From contig NZ_RAPY01000002.1 in the NCBI RefSeq assembly GCF_003610355.1, forward strand, positions 372,001-436,000: a stretch of 64,000 nucleotides of DNA, in the 5' to 3' direction. The first letter of the stretch is position 1. Every line of letters begins with the position of its first letter. The notes below the pieces were generated by a model. It had not been told where the DNA came from. It searched no databases and worked only from the letters and a program-made list of their open reading frames with translations. Of the stretch, positions 55,942 to 64,000 are shown one piece after another. The position numbers and the translations under genes were made by a program. This DNA is from Sphingobacterium detergens (lineage in GTDB: Bacteria; Bacteroidota; Bacteroidia; Sphingobacteriales; Sphingobacteriaceae).

Positions 55942-57138
55942 ATGGACGAACTTAATTTACAGGCCTTATTGCAAGATGAATCTTTTGTCAACTATTGCAG
56001 GAGAACAGAGAAAGAGGATATCGAGAAATGGGAAAAATGGCTGCAAAAATATCCAGAACATCAACAATCCATTGCGGAGCTAAAGGAGACTATTTTGGCG
56101 ATGGGATATTATGCCGGAGAGGTATCCGTTCAGGCAAATTACTTCCGTTTACAACAGCAGATAAAAAAGCATTCTAACCAGAACCGTTTTAAAGAAATTG
56201 GTAAAACCTTCTGGTTTAAAATTGCTGCCGCAGTACTTGCTGTAGGTGCTGTTTCACTGTTTTTATTTCGACAACAAGCCCCTAAAGAAACAACAGAAAT
56301 TGTCCAACATATTGGTTCTCCAGGACAAGATGCTGCACTGTTGACTTTAAAAGATGGTTCGGTAATTTCCTTAACTGACATTCGCAATGGGAGTGTTGTT
56401 GCGCTTCAAGGTGGGGTGGAGATTCAGAAGAACAAAAACGGTGAGTTGGTTTACAAAGCGGTAGAACAGGATGGTGCTGCAACTGCGGCGGTCAATAAAA
56501 TAACTACCAACAGAGGTAATCAATATCAAGTGGTTTTGCCTGACGGATCGAAGGCTTTTCTGAATGCAAATTCCACGTTGACTTATCCATTGAAGTTTGC
56601 AAATGATGCGCGAAGTGTGCGTATGACGGGCGAAATTTATTTTGAGGTAGCAAAGATGGAAAGGGGAACGGATAAGAAACGAATCCCTTTCTATGTGGAA
56701 ACGGCAGAACAGAAAATAGAAGTACTCGGAACTCATTTCAATGTCAATGCCTATCAGGATGAACCCTATACCACTACAACACTGCTGGAGGGAAGCGTAC
56801 GTGTGACTTCTTTAAAAATAAATGAATCTGTCCTATTGAAACCGGGACAAAGAGCATTATTAAGTGAGCGGTTGCGTATCGATGATACTGATATTTCTCA
56901 GGACGTCGCATGGATAGCGGGGGACTTTGTATTCAAAGGTGAAGAATTGGGTAGTTTACTACGTAAGATTTCAAGGTGGTACAATGTGGATGTGGAGTGT
57001 CCACAGCGGCTCAATAAACTCAAATTTGATGGTATGGTATCACGGTCCCAACCGCTCTCCACCATCATGGACATGTTACAGACAACTGGGAAGGTAAAAT
57101 TAACACTAAATGGAAGGAGGCTTATTGTGATAGATTGA
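55942..57138 (+). CDS. FecR-family anti-sigma factor
   Basis: 398 aa. The N-terminal cytoplasmic part (1-89) should hold the sigma factor; a single membrane helix lies at about 90-109; the periplasmic FecR domain (about 150-290, with TNRGNQYQVVLPDGSKAFLNANSTLTYP and VETAEQKIEVLGTHFNVNAY) and a C-terminal DUF4974 domain (about 320-398, with VAWIAGDFVFKGEELGSLLRKISRWYNV) follow. It receives the signal from the STN domain of the receptor encoded next. 60 nt after the sigma gene. Confidence 0.93.
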   Translation: MDELNLQALLQDESFVNYCRRTEKEDIEKWEKWLQKYPEHQQSIAELKETILAMGYYAGEVSVQANYFRLQQQIKKHSNQNRFKEIGKTFWFKIAAAVLAVGAVSLFLFRQQAPKETTEIVQHIGSPGQDAALLTLKDGSVISLTDIRNGSVVALQGGVEIQKNKNGELVYKAVEQDGAATAAVNKITTNRGNQYQVVLPDGSKAFLNANSTLTYPLKFANDARSVRMTGEIYFEVAKMERGTDKKRIPFYVETAEQKIEVLGTHFNVNAYQDEPYTTTTLLEGSVRVTSLKINESVLLKPGQRALLSERLRIDDTDISQDVAWIAGDFVFKGEELGSLLRKISRWYNVDVECPQRLNKLKFDGMVSRSQPLSTIMDMLQTTGKVKLTLNGRRLIVID

Positions 57139-57151
57139 CCTATCTAATCTA

Positions 57152-57217
57152 CGATAAGCTAAATAAAAACAACCAAAGGTGCTGGTAACACCCTTGGTCA
57201 ATGTGTTAAGCTTATCG
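57152..57217 (+). promoter_or_regulatory. nested hairpin between fecR and the receptor gene
   Basis: Outer 9-bp stem CGATAAGCT (57152-57160) / AGCTTATCG (57209-57217); inner 10-bp stem ACCAAAGGTG (57172-57181) / CACCCTTGGT (57189-57198) with one mismatch. No T-run, so it is more likely an RNA structure or mRNA-processing/stability element than a plain terminator. Confidence 0.55.
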
Positions 57218-57267
57218 ATAACGTTGCGATTCAATAATCATCAAATAATATTAACTACAACAAATAT

Positions 57268-60200
57268 ATGAGTTTTTATCAATGCATGCGTGTTATGAAA
57301 ATCACCATGGTATTTTTAACTTGTTTGTTGGTGAAAGTCAGTGCGTTTACTTATGGTCAACGGATTACACTCAACAGGCAAAATAGCAATATCCCAACTA
57401 TTTTAAAAGAAATAAGGCAGCAGAGTGGCTATGATTTTTTTTATGATAACGGCTTATTTAATCGTGCAAAACCCGTTAACATCAGTCTCAAAAATGCAAC
57501 TGTTGAGGATGCGTTAGATATCTGTTTTGCAGGACAACCATTTGGTTATGTCGTGAAGAATAAATTGGTTGTCGTGACGGCATCGTCTTTAGGTCAGGAA
57601 AAACCAGCTTATGTATCACAACAGCAACTGCTTTCCGGACGGATAATAGACCAAGAGACCAAGCGGGCTTTGGCAAGTGTTTCCATCCGGGTTAAGGGAA
57701 CATCGGGCGGAACAAATTCTGATGCCAATGGTAACTTCTCTTTGACGGTCGCTAAAAGTCCCGCAACATTGGTTGTTTCATATTTAGGCTATCAAACAAG
57801 AGAGCTGGAAGTCAAAGAGGGACAGGCAAACCTTGTTATCGGTTTAGCACCACTTGCAACAGCTCTAGAAGAGGTCACTGTTCAGGCAAGGCGCAAAGTT
57901 AATACCGAAACTGCAGTATTGGAGGAACGGAAGCGCTCATCTATTGTGCAGGACGCGATTTCTGCCGAATTGATCGAACGTACAGCAAGTATCACGACTA
58001 CACAAGCTTTACAACGTGTCACCGGAGTGACCGTAACAGATGATAAGTATATTGCAGTAAGGGGATTAGGAGATAGATCTGTGATCGGGCAATTGAATGG
58101 TGTCCGATTGGCATCTTCAGATCCTGATCGTAGTGCTATCCCGCTGGATCTCGTTCCTGCTTCCCTTCTGGACAATATTACGGTATATAAAACAGTTACT
58201 CCAGATAAGCCAGCGGATGCTGCTTCGGGTATTGTTGAACTGAAAACAAAATCTGTACCGGATAAAATGACATTCGAACTTATCGCCCAGACTGGTCTCA
58301 ATTCGAATATCGGTCTAGGTGGTAATTACAATAGTTTCTGGAACAGTGAAATGGGAATATTGGGAACGCGAATTAACAAAAAGGATCTATCTTCTGATTT
58401 CCTGGATCTAGCAAAACAATATCCCAATGGACTGAGCTCCATTCAAGACAGGATTGCCAACAGCAACTATAGTCCTTCGGGATATCAGGAAGTTAACCGC
58501 ATCAATGGTATTATGAAAAGCTTTGATCCGGTCATGACGACACGATATCGCCGGGCACCTATGAATCAGCTCTATTCAGCCACGTTTGGAAATAGCTACG
58601 ACGTCTTTGGAAAACACAAATTGGGACTTGTTGTCGGCGGAAATTATTACCGAAGGATTTCTGATACTTATCAAGGCGAGTTGACACAATACAGCATCTA
58701 CCAAGGTGTCGTGACAGGCAATCCAGATATATTTAGTTTTAGAAATATTCCCAATTATATTACACCCAATAGTTTGTTTATGGGGAAATATCAAACCTAT
58801 AAAGAGAATACGGGGACGGAAACGCTTAATTATGGTACACTTGTAGGTGTTACTTATCGTTTCAGTACACAGCATGAAATCAGCATGCAATATTTGGGTA
58901 GCTGGGGTGGTGAGTCCATAGCCACCAATTTGAATGGACGTTATGAATATTCCGGATTACCCGGAGAAGTGAAAAGTACAATCCATTCCTTAAAACAGAC
59001 TTTTCGGAATCTGAATACCTTTAATCTACAGGGAGAGCATAAATTTTTGAAAGATGAATTCTCTCCACGATTGAGCTATAACGTGGCAACTTCAAAATCC
59101 ACGCAAAATGATCCAGATTTTAGATTTGTGAGCCTTGTCGATTATACGCCTAGGGGTGGGGGATGGTATAGACGGCCCATTATCGGAGATCAAGCCGGAT
59201 CTGATGGTTATGTCTATTCTGAACACCTTTATGCACTTACATCGGGTTATGTCAACGGATTTGGAAATTATGGCATTATTCAGGCTGAACCCAATGGTCG
59301 GAGATGGCGAAATTTAAATGAAGATAATTTTAATGCAAAAGCAGATTTAAATTTTCCTTTTAAGCTGTTTGGAGAAAAACAATTGCTAAAGACGGGTTTC
59401 AATTATTTGTTCAGAGACCGCAAATTTATGGAAAACCAATTGTTTCTACCGGGATCAAATTTTACAGGCAATAAATCCATTCCATTGTATGATGTTCAGG
59501 GAAATCTGGACCGTTTGGTCAGCAACGAAATCGTTGGTGTTGTACTACCAAAGACGGGACAGGGGGAAGGAATGATGCCAATTGGAGGTTTCTTATATAA
59601 CAGCCAAAAATCACCGAACAATTACAAAGGTTATTTTGAGACTAATGCGCTTTATGGTATGTTGGATCTTAAAATTGCGGAGCGGCTTCGTCTGGCGGGT
59701 GGTGTGCGGTTTGAAATGACCAATATTGGATCAGCTGTAGATACAGCCAATGTATTTTTAGACCCAGCACTTACCGCAGCATCTCCAGATGGAACACGCA
59801 TTCCTCTGGATCCAATCAATCCGAATTCTGTATACAAAACTGGCTACAAACCTTTTTATTCAGTCAATGCTACTTATACGCTCAACGATAATATGAATTT
59901 TCGTGGAGCTTTCAATACAACCTTGGCAAGACCAGAGTTGAGAGAGATTACGAATGTCTTTGAATTTGATGCCTTTCAAATGGGATTGGTTGTTGGTAAT
60001 CCTAATCTGAAGAATCAATATACACAAAATGCGGATTTCCGTTGGGAATGGTTTCCCGAAAAAGGAGAGGTTATCGCTATTTCTGCTTTTGGAAAACGTA
60101 TCGAGAATCAATTGGTCAAAGTCTTTAATTTAAAAACGGAGGGTCTGGCTGCAACTTATCCTGAATTTCCAACAATTCAATTCCAAAATGATGGTAATAT

Positions 60201-60735
60201 CGGTAAGGTGTGGGGACTGGAGTTAGAAGTTGTTAAGAATCTCGGAACTTTATATGATCCTTTGAAAAATCTGTTTCTCGGTACCAACCTCTTGTTGGCA
60301 CAAAGTGAGATAAAAAAATCTGCTGAACGCTATGAAGCGAATCGCTCCCTTGATCGGTACACGCCTAAAAATAGTCCATTATTCGAACAAGCACCTTATT
60401 CCATCAATGCTTGGTTAAATTATGACAATGACAAATCGGGAACAGATCTGACCTTGACCTTTAACATGGTCGGAGAACGTCTGGTACAGATCAACTTGAC
60501 TGGGGAACCGGATCTGTATACACAACCTGTACCTTATCTTGATTTTGTATTCTCACAAAAGCTTAATAGACGAATCTTGTTTAAAGGTTATGCCAAAAAT
60601 ATCATTAATCCTGCAATAAAAACAGTTTATGCAAATCCACAAACAGGTGGGAAATGGTACGGAAATGAATACATCAACCGGAGCTACAAACGCGGTGCGG
60701 AAATTATGATCGGTTTTACCTATAACTTATTTTAA
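57268..60735 (+). CDS. STN-containing TonB-dependent receptor (non-SusC type)
   Basis: 1155 aa. Signal segment (about 10-30), then an STN signalling domain (about 33-105: ITLNRQNSNIPTILKEIRQQSGYDFFYD), a carboxypeptidase-like domain (about 120-195), plug (about 220-332) and barrel. The plug reads ALQRVTGVTVTDDKYIAVRGLGDRS then SDPDRSAIPLDLVPASLLDNITVYKTVTPDKPADAASG, the signature of receptors usually seen in Xanthomonas/Caulobacter-type TonB proteins and not of SusC. No SusD is nearby. The STN domain can signal through FecR to the sigma factor. Ligand unknown. Confidence 0.92.
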   Translation: MSFYQCMRVMKITMVFLTCLLVKVSAFTYGQRITLNRQNSNIPTILKEIRQQSGYDFFYDNGLFNRAKPVNISLKNATVEDALDICFAGQPFGYVVKNKLVVVTASSLGQEKPAYVSQQQLLSGRIIDQETKRALASVSIRVKGTSGGTNSDANGNFSLTVAKSPATLVVSYLGYQTRELEVKEGQANLVIGLAPLATALEEVTVQARRKVNTETAVLEERKRSSIVQDAISAELIERTASITTTQALQRVTGVTVTDDKYIAVRGLGDRSVIGQLNGVRLASSDPDRSAIPLDLVPASLLDNITVYKTVTPDKPADAASGIVELKTKSVPDKMTFELIAQTGLNSNIGLGGNYNSFWNSEMGILGTRINKKDLSSDFLDLAKQYPNGLSSIQDRIANSNYSPSGYQEVNRINGIMKSFDPVMTTRYRRAPMNQLYSATFGNSYDVFGKHKLGLVVGGNYYRRISDTYQGELTQYSIYQGVVTGNPDIFSFRNIPNYITPNSLFMGKYQTYKENTGTETLNYGTLVGVTYRFSTQHEISMQYLGSWGGESIATNLNGRYEYSGLPGEVKSTIHSLKQTFRNLNTFNLQGEHKFLKDEFSPRLSYNVATSKSTQNDPDFRFVSLVDYTPRGGGWYRRPIIGDQAGSDGYVYSEHLYALTSGYVNGFGNYGIIQAEPNGRRWRNLNEDNFNAKADLNFPFKLFGEKQLLKTGFNYLFRDRKFMENQLFLPGSNFTGNKSIPLYDVQGNLDRLVSNEIVGVVLPKTGQGEGMMPIGGFLYNSQKSPNNYKGYFETNALYGMLDLKIAERLRLAGGVRFEMTNIGSAVDTANVFLDPALTAASPDGTRIPLDPINPNSVYKTGYKPFYSVNATYTLNDNMNFRGAFNTTLARPELREITNVFEFDAFQMGLVVGNPNLKNQYTQNADFRWEWFPEKGEVIAISAFGKRIENQLVKVFNLKTEGLAATYPEFPTIQFQNDGNIGKVWGLELEVVKNLGTLYDPLKNLFLGTNLLLAQSEIKKSAERYEANRSLDRYTPKNSPLFEQAPYSINAWLNYDNDKSGTDLTLTFNMVGERLVQINLTGEPDLYTQPVPYLDFVFSQKLNRRILFKGYAKNIINPAIKTVYANPQTGGKWYGNEYINRSYKRGAEIMIGFTYNLF

Positions 60736-60739
60736 TGTA

Positions 60740-62473
60740 ATGAAAATCAATGTGTTTAAGGATATATGCTGGTGGTTTTTGGGAATAACAGTTTTATGTT
60801 CATCCTCTTTTGTCGCTTGTAAAAAAGAAAAGTTGGACGTTATTATCGACAACCGCCCTGTGACTGAAAATAGGCCGAATTCGAATTCGAGAATTGTTAA
60901 CTTATTCGACTACAATCAGCTTATCGCTAATGGTGATAGCCTGACTAATTTTGTGGTATTACATCCGTTGCTTCCGGGTAATCATAAATACCCAGGTACA
61001 TCGTATTTCCCAACGGATGGACGTTTGGGGAAAATATGGCCCATTCCACAAGATCTTTTCAACCAGAAGGAAGAAGCCGAATTGAGCTTTTCCGCTCGTT
61101 ATTATGCCGGTTTTGGCTTAAATCATGACCTCAAAGTCAATGTGAATAATAGTTATGAGATACCCAAGGACTATTTTTTGCTGCCGACGATGTTTATGAA
61201 TGGTCAACCTGATGTTGTCTCTTTGGAGCGGAGCGCTACTAGTCCAAGTAAACCCGATCATTTCAAGATTAGGATTGTAAATCTAGCTGGAGCAATTAAA
61301 AATCCCCCCAGCGGATTGACGGGGCCTCAGGAGAATTTAGTTGGAGCGATATCATTGGCTTATGCCGATGGAGCTTTGGTCAGCCCAAAGACGAATACAA
61401 TATCTGTTGCCCAGAAGGCCTCAGAATATATCGAATTGCCTTACGGGACTTATCAATTCAAGGTATTGCTTCAGGATGGGAGACCGCTTCCAGCATTGGG
61501 GACGGAACGACATGAGTATGGTCTTATTGATTTGCCGACTTCTACTATTCCTGAAAATCATGCCAAGTCAACTAACCTGGTTTACGCACCAATTCAGAAT
61601 TTTCAACCCGGTGGAGTGTATACGATTGTAGTTGCTCCACAGCAATTTAGTTACATCTCCAATGAATTGGATGAAACTGTGAATGTCTATCAAAATTCGT
61701 TTCAAATTATTACAGATATCGCAGCACCGGTAAACCAGAGTTATCTTCGGATACAGGGAGTCAATGCCTACAAAGATCAGTCCATCGGATTTAGGATCGA
61801 TGGGAAAACACTCGCATCGGGGCTCGACTTTGGAAACGTGAGTACTTATGGCGTTTTTACCCAAAAACAGCATACGATTGAGGCAATTGACAATTCAGGA
61901 AATGTACTTGCTTCCTTAAATCAGGATTTACGGAGCAACCAAAACTATACAGTTTGGCTCCATCCTGATCAAAATGGAAAAGCTCAACTGTTGCTGATTG
62001 CCAATGATCTTAGTGGCACACTTCCATTACCGGCAGAAGATGATGGTACTTATAGTAGACTCGCTTTTAAGTTTTTCTTTTTCAATCGTTTCTTAAATCT
62101 ATCTATCGGGAACCCCTACATCACGTTTACGCTTCCAAATGGGCAGCCTATCGGAAATAGTTCGAATGCGAATCTTCAACCTGGTATTCCTTCGCTGAAT
62201 ATGCCTTACACAAATATGAACGCGATGATGAAAGCATACGAGATTATGGCTTACCGATCTAAGCCCGATGTGGTACCCGGTGTGTGGGCTGAAGATATCG
62301 ATGTACTGAAATCAACAGACTTTATAGCAGATAAATCGCTTTATACAAAAATCAAAAGAGCATTACCTGCTCACGAACCGGGAATTTATACCGTAGCATT
62401 AATTGGAAAAAGCGGAGCTGGAGCATCTGCTAAAGAGAAAGCTAAAATGATCATTATCAAACATAATAAATAA
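60740..62473 (+). CDS. DUF4397-like surface lipoprotein, receptor-linked
   Basis: 577 aa, lipobox VAC (Cys27). Mainly beta-rich; the section around residues 330-430 (YLRIQGVNAYKDQSIGFRIDGKTLASGL... NYTVWLHPDQNGKAQLLLIANDL) resembles a DUF4397 repeat; an earlier stretch (about 170-300) may be another. It starts 4 nt after the receptor stop and its stop overlaps the next ATG (TAATG), so the three genes are strongly coupled. It likely sits on the cell surface as a partner of the receptor, in the place SusD would take. The family name is tentative. Confidence 0.7.
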   Translation: MKINVFKDICWWFLGITVLCSSSFVACKKEKLDVIIDNRPVTENRPNSNSRIVNLFDYNQLIANGDSLTNFVVLHPLLPGNHKYPGTSYFPTDGRLGKIWPIPQDLFNQKEEAELSFSARYYAGFGLNHDLKVNVNNSYEIPKDYFLLPTMFMNGQPDVVSLERSATSPSKPDHFKIRIVNLAGAIKNPPSGLTGPQENLVGAISLAYADGALVSPKTNTISVAQKASEYIELPYGTYQFKVLLQDGRPLPALGTERHEYGLIDLPTSTIPENHAKSTNLVYAPIQNFQPGGVYTIVVAPQQFSYISNELDETVNVYQNSFQIITDIAAPVNQSYLRIQGVNAYKDQSIGFRIDGKTLASGLDFGNVSTYGVFTQKQHTIEAIDNSGNVLASLNQDLRSNQNYTVWLHPDQNGKAQLLLIANDLSGTLPLPAEDDGTYSRLAFKFFFFNRFLNLSIGNPYITFTLPNGQPIGNSSNANLQPGIPSLNMPYTNMNAMMKAYEIMAYRSKPDVVPGVWAEDIDVLKSTDFIADKSLYTKIKRALPAHEPGIYTVALIGKSGAGASAKEKAKMIIIKHNK

Positions 62474-63678
62474 TGAAAAGACAAAGAATACTACATTGTG
62501 TAAGCATGTTGGGCATTTTTCTCATCCTGTTCACGGGCTGTACCAAAATTGATTATACACAGATCGATGAGCCCGCTTACCTCCGGGTTTTTAATAATAT
62601 CAACTATGTACAGACCATGGGGAGCAAAGATGACAAGGTTCCTTATTTCTGTATGCTTATCAATCCGAAGACCGGAGCTGATGGAAAGTTTACCGGAGCA
62701 GAAATTGTCGGTGATTTTTTGGACAAACGGGATCCTTATGCGCCACCCTATCCTTCACATATCGGTAACAGTAATAGTCTAAGTAATCCGGAATATCCGG
62801 GAAAAGAGAATGTATTGGTTGGCCCAATCTTAAACGGATTTGATCTGAGTAGCTGGGCACAGATTCCATCTGGAGAGGTTCGTGTTGTATTCGCTTACCG
62901 CCCCAAAAATACAGTTCCATTCTTTGAATTGGAAGAACGCTTAAAAAATGACATACTGATAGATACGGTAATCAATCTGCAAAGCAAAGAAGTCTACACA
63001 CTGCATCTCCTGCAAAAAGATTTTGTCAAAAAAGATCATGGAATTTTGTTACGTCAGGAGAACTTCTATAAGCTTCCCTTATCCGATTCATTGGTCTATG
63101 TCAACTTCTATAACATGAGCGCGAAAGGCTTTTGGGAGGCTGATGCCAATTTAAAAGATGATGATTACAAACTGGCAAGTTTTAAGTATGGGATCAAGGA
63201 TGAAATGAATGTATTTATGTCACTTTATGAAAGCCAGGAAGAGTTGAGCCATTATGCCGCCACGGTAAAAGGCTACCGTGGTAAATTTATGACGACGGTC
63301 AAACGCAATACAAGCACTAATGCTGTAAGCCCTTATGTAAGTTTTCCGCTATGGGCAAGTAATAAAGCGAATGGCATCCGAACTGATATATGGCAGCGAT
63401 TTGATTTTTTTACACCTGGAATGAATCCTGTGACGAATCCCTTTTATGATAGTGATAGCAATACAGGAAGCAATTGGGCAGTACTCAACTGCCTTTTAAA
63501 TGGAAAGGTTAGATTAACAAGTAATGAGAATGGAACGTTGCTTCCAAATCTACTGGTCAATGTGCATTCAGGAAAAGACAATCCGCACACTTTTGCGACG
63601 GTCAATACGATTGAAGTTGTCAATGGACGAGTATACTTAACGACGATACAACGAAAATATGCACCGCCAATCTATTAA
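62473..63678 (+). CDS. hypothetical lipoprotein, receptor-linked
   Basis: 401 aa, lipobox FTGC (Cys23). Starts inside the stop codon of the previous gene (TAATG). The N-terminal part (DEPAYLRVFNNINYV) resembles the first strand of DUF4397-like proteins; the rest is not recognised, with a beta-rich C-terminus (PYVSFPLWASNKANGIRTDIWQRFDFF). It is part of the same transcript as the receptor. Function unknown. Confidence 0.75.
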   Translation: MKRQRILHCVSMLGIFLILFTGCTKIDYTQIDEPAYLRVFNNINYVQTMGSKDDKVPYFCMLINPKTGADGKFTGAEIVGDFLDKRDPYAPPYPSHIGNSNSLSNPEYPGKENVLVGPILNGFDLSSWAQIPSGEVRVVFAYRPKNTVPFFELEERLKNDILIDTVINLQSKEVYTLHLLQKDFVKKDHGILLRQENFYKLPLSDSLVYVNFYNMSAKGFWEADANLKDDDYKLASFKYGIKDEMNVFMSLYESQEELSHYAATVKGYRGKFMTTVKRNTSTNAVSPYVSFPLWASNKANGIRTDIWQRFDFFTPGMNPVTNPFYDSDSNTGSNWAVLNCLLNGKVRLTSNENGTLLPNLLVNVHSGKDNPHTFATVNTIEVVNGRVYLTTIQRKYAPPIY

Positions 63679-63690
63679 ACATAAGCTGAA

Positions 63691-64000
63691 ATGAATCGAA
63701 CAAATAATTGCGAAATAAAATATAAGATGTCTCAGATGAAGTGCTTAGGTTGTTTTTTTGTATGCCTGTTTATTTCTATCCTACAAAGTTGTAAACATGA
63801 CAATCTTACTATGCCTGTGCCGAATGAAAATATACGGCCAGCAGCGGATTTTATTCATAATAATTATGAAATGCGTCTCTTTGATGCTGCACTCCAAAAG
63901 ACAGGAATGACTGCAGAGCTCAATGGAGAAGGGCCATTTACTGTCCTTGTACCCAATGATCTTGCATTTAACGAAATCGGGATATTTCGTCCGACAGATT
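63691..64000 (+). CDS. fasciclin (FAS1) domain lipoprotein, partial
   Basis: Only the first ~103 codons are present; the gene runs off the right edge. The frame starts at the ATG 63691, 12 nt after the previous stop; further ATGs at 63727 and 63736 are possible, the last giving the cleanest signal (LGCFFVCLFISILQSC lipobox). From residue ~60 on it reads LFDAALQKTGMTAELNGEGPFTVLVPNDLAFNEIGI, a clear start of a FAS1 adhesion domain. It belongs to the receptor operon, suggesting a surface adhesive or binding role. Confidence 0.85.
   Translation, partial: MNRTNNCEIKYKMSQMKCLGCFFVCLFISILQSCKHDNLTMPVPNENIRPAADFIHNNYEMRLFDAALQKTGMTAELNGEGPFTVLVPNDLAFNEIGIFRPTD

Noticed and set aside
57268..60735. 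SusC-type receptor
   Set aside because: The plug carries the RGLGDRS / SDPDRSAIPLDL / TPDKPADAASG signature of another receptor class and no SusD follows.
1..64000. CRISPR array, tRNA or rRNA genes, complete insertion sequence or prophage
   Set aside because: No regular spaced repeats, no cloverleaf with conserved T-arm, no rRNA segment and no transposase or phage structural gene was seen on either strand by eye.

Overview
The window looks like chromosomal DNA of a Bacteroidota species, most likely a Sphingobacteriaceae (Sphingobacterium-like) bacterium. The sequence is AT-rich. Promoters match the Bacteroidota form (TTG about 18-20 nt upstream of TAnnTTTG), there are almost no Shine-Dalgarno sites, and the window holds SusC/SusD outer-membrane nutrient uptake pairs and a FecI/FecR-type sigma/anti-sigma pair. 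Genus assignment is inferred from gene content and protein flavour, not from a search.

Bases 1-27,200 are mostly housekeeping. Minus strand: a thioesterase (cut by the window edge), mltG and a PASTA protein, divergent from ddl. A thyA-folA-serine hydrolase cluster follows, then mtaB, an EamA exporter, an NlpC/P60 lipoprotein, a calcineurin-like phosphoesterase, an MscS channel, a nucleoside/H+ symporter and a bifunctional nuclease. Next come etfB-etfA, a TPR protein, an NlpE-like lipoprotein, a cysteine desulfurase, the rsmI / PH-SHOCT / lnt operon, class I aldolase and serS.

Bases 27,200-46,700 form an outer-membrane uptake region with three SusC/SusD pairs: 27.8-32.5 kb, 38.9 kb pair with two extra lipoproteins (35.7-41.6 kb), and 42.0-46.7 kb. 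The three SusC proteins lack an STN signalling domain and share a nearly identical first ~105 residues; SusC2 and SusC3 also share leader sequence. Between pairs 1 and 2 lies a lipoprotein gene on the opposite strand and about 2 kb of decayed DNA with the frameshifted C-terminus of another SusD and a degenerate tandem repeat.

Bases 46,700-55,100 carry a Porin O/P family porin, a WG-repeat lipoprotein with a partner lipoprotein, two Crp/Fnr-type regulators, purA, a flavodoxin-fold oxidoreductase and a DinB-like protein.

Bases 55,260-64,000 are one plus-strand locus: ECF sigma factor, FecR-like anti-sigma factor, an STN-bearing TonB-dependent receptor whose plug is not of the SusC type, two tightly coupled large lipoproteins and a fasciclin (FAS1) lipoprotein cut by the window end. 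It has the trans-envelope signalling parts of an uptake system but no SusD, and is the best candidate here for an undescribed system. A second notable signal is a highly similar 31-bp promoter (TTG-N20-TAAGTTTG with a conserved AT-rich spacer) in front of four unrelated genes: nlpC, the bifunctional nuclease, serS and a crp/fnr gene.
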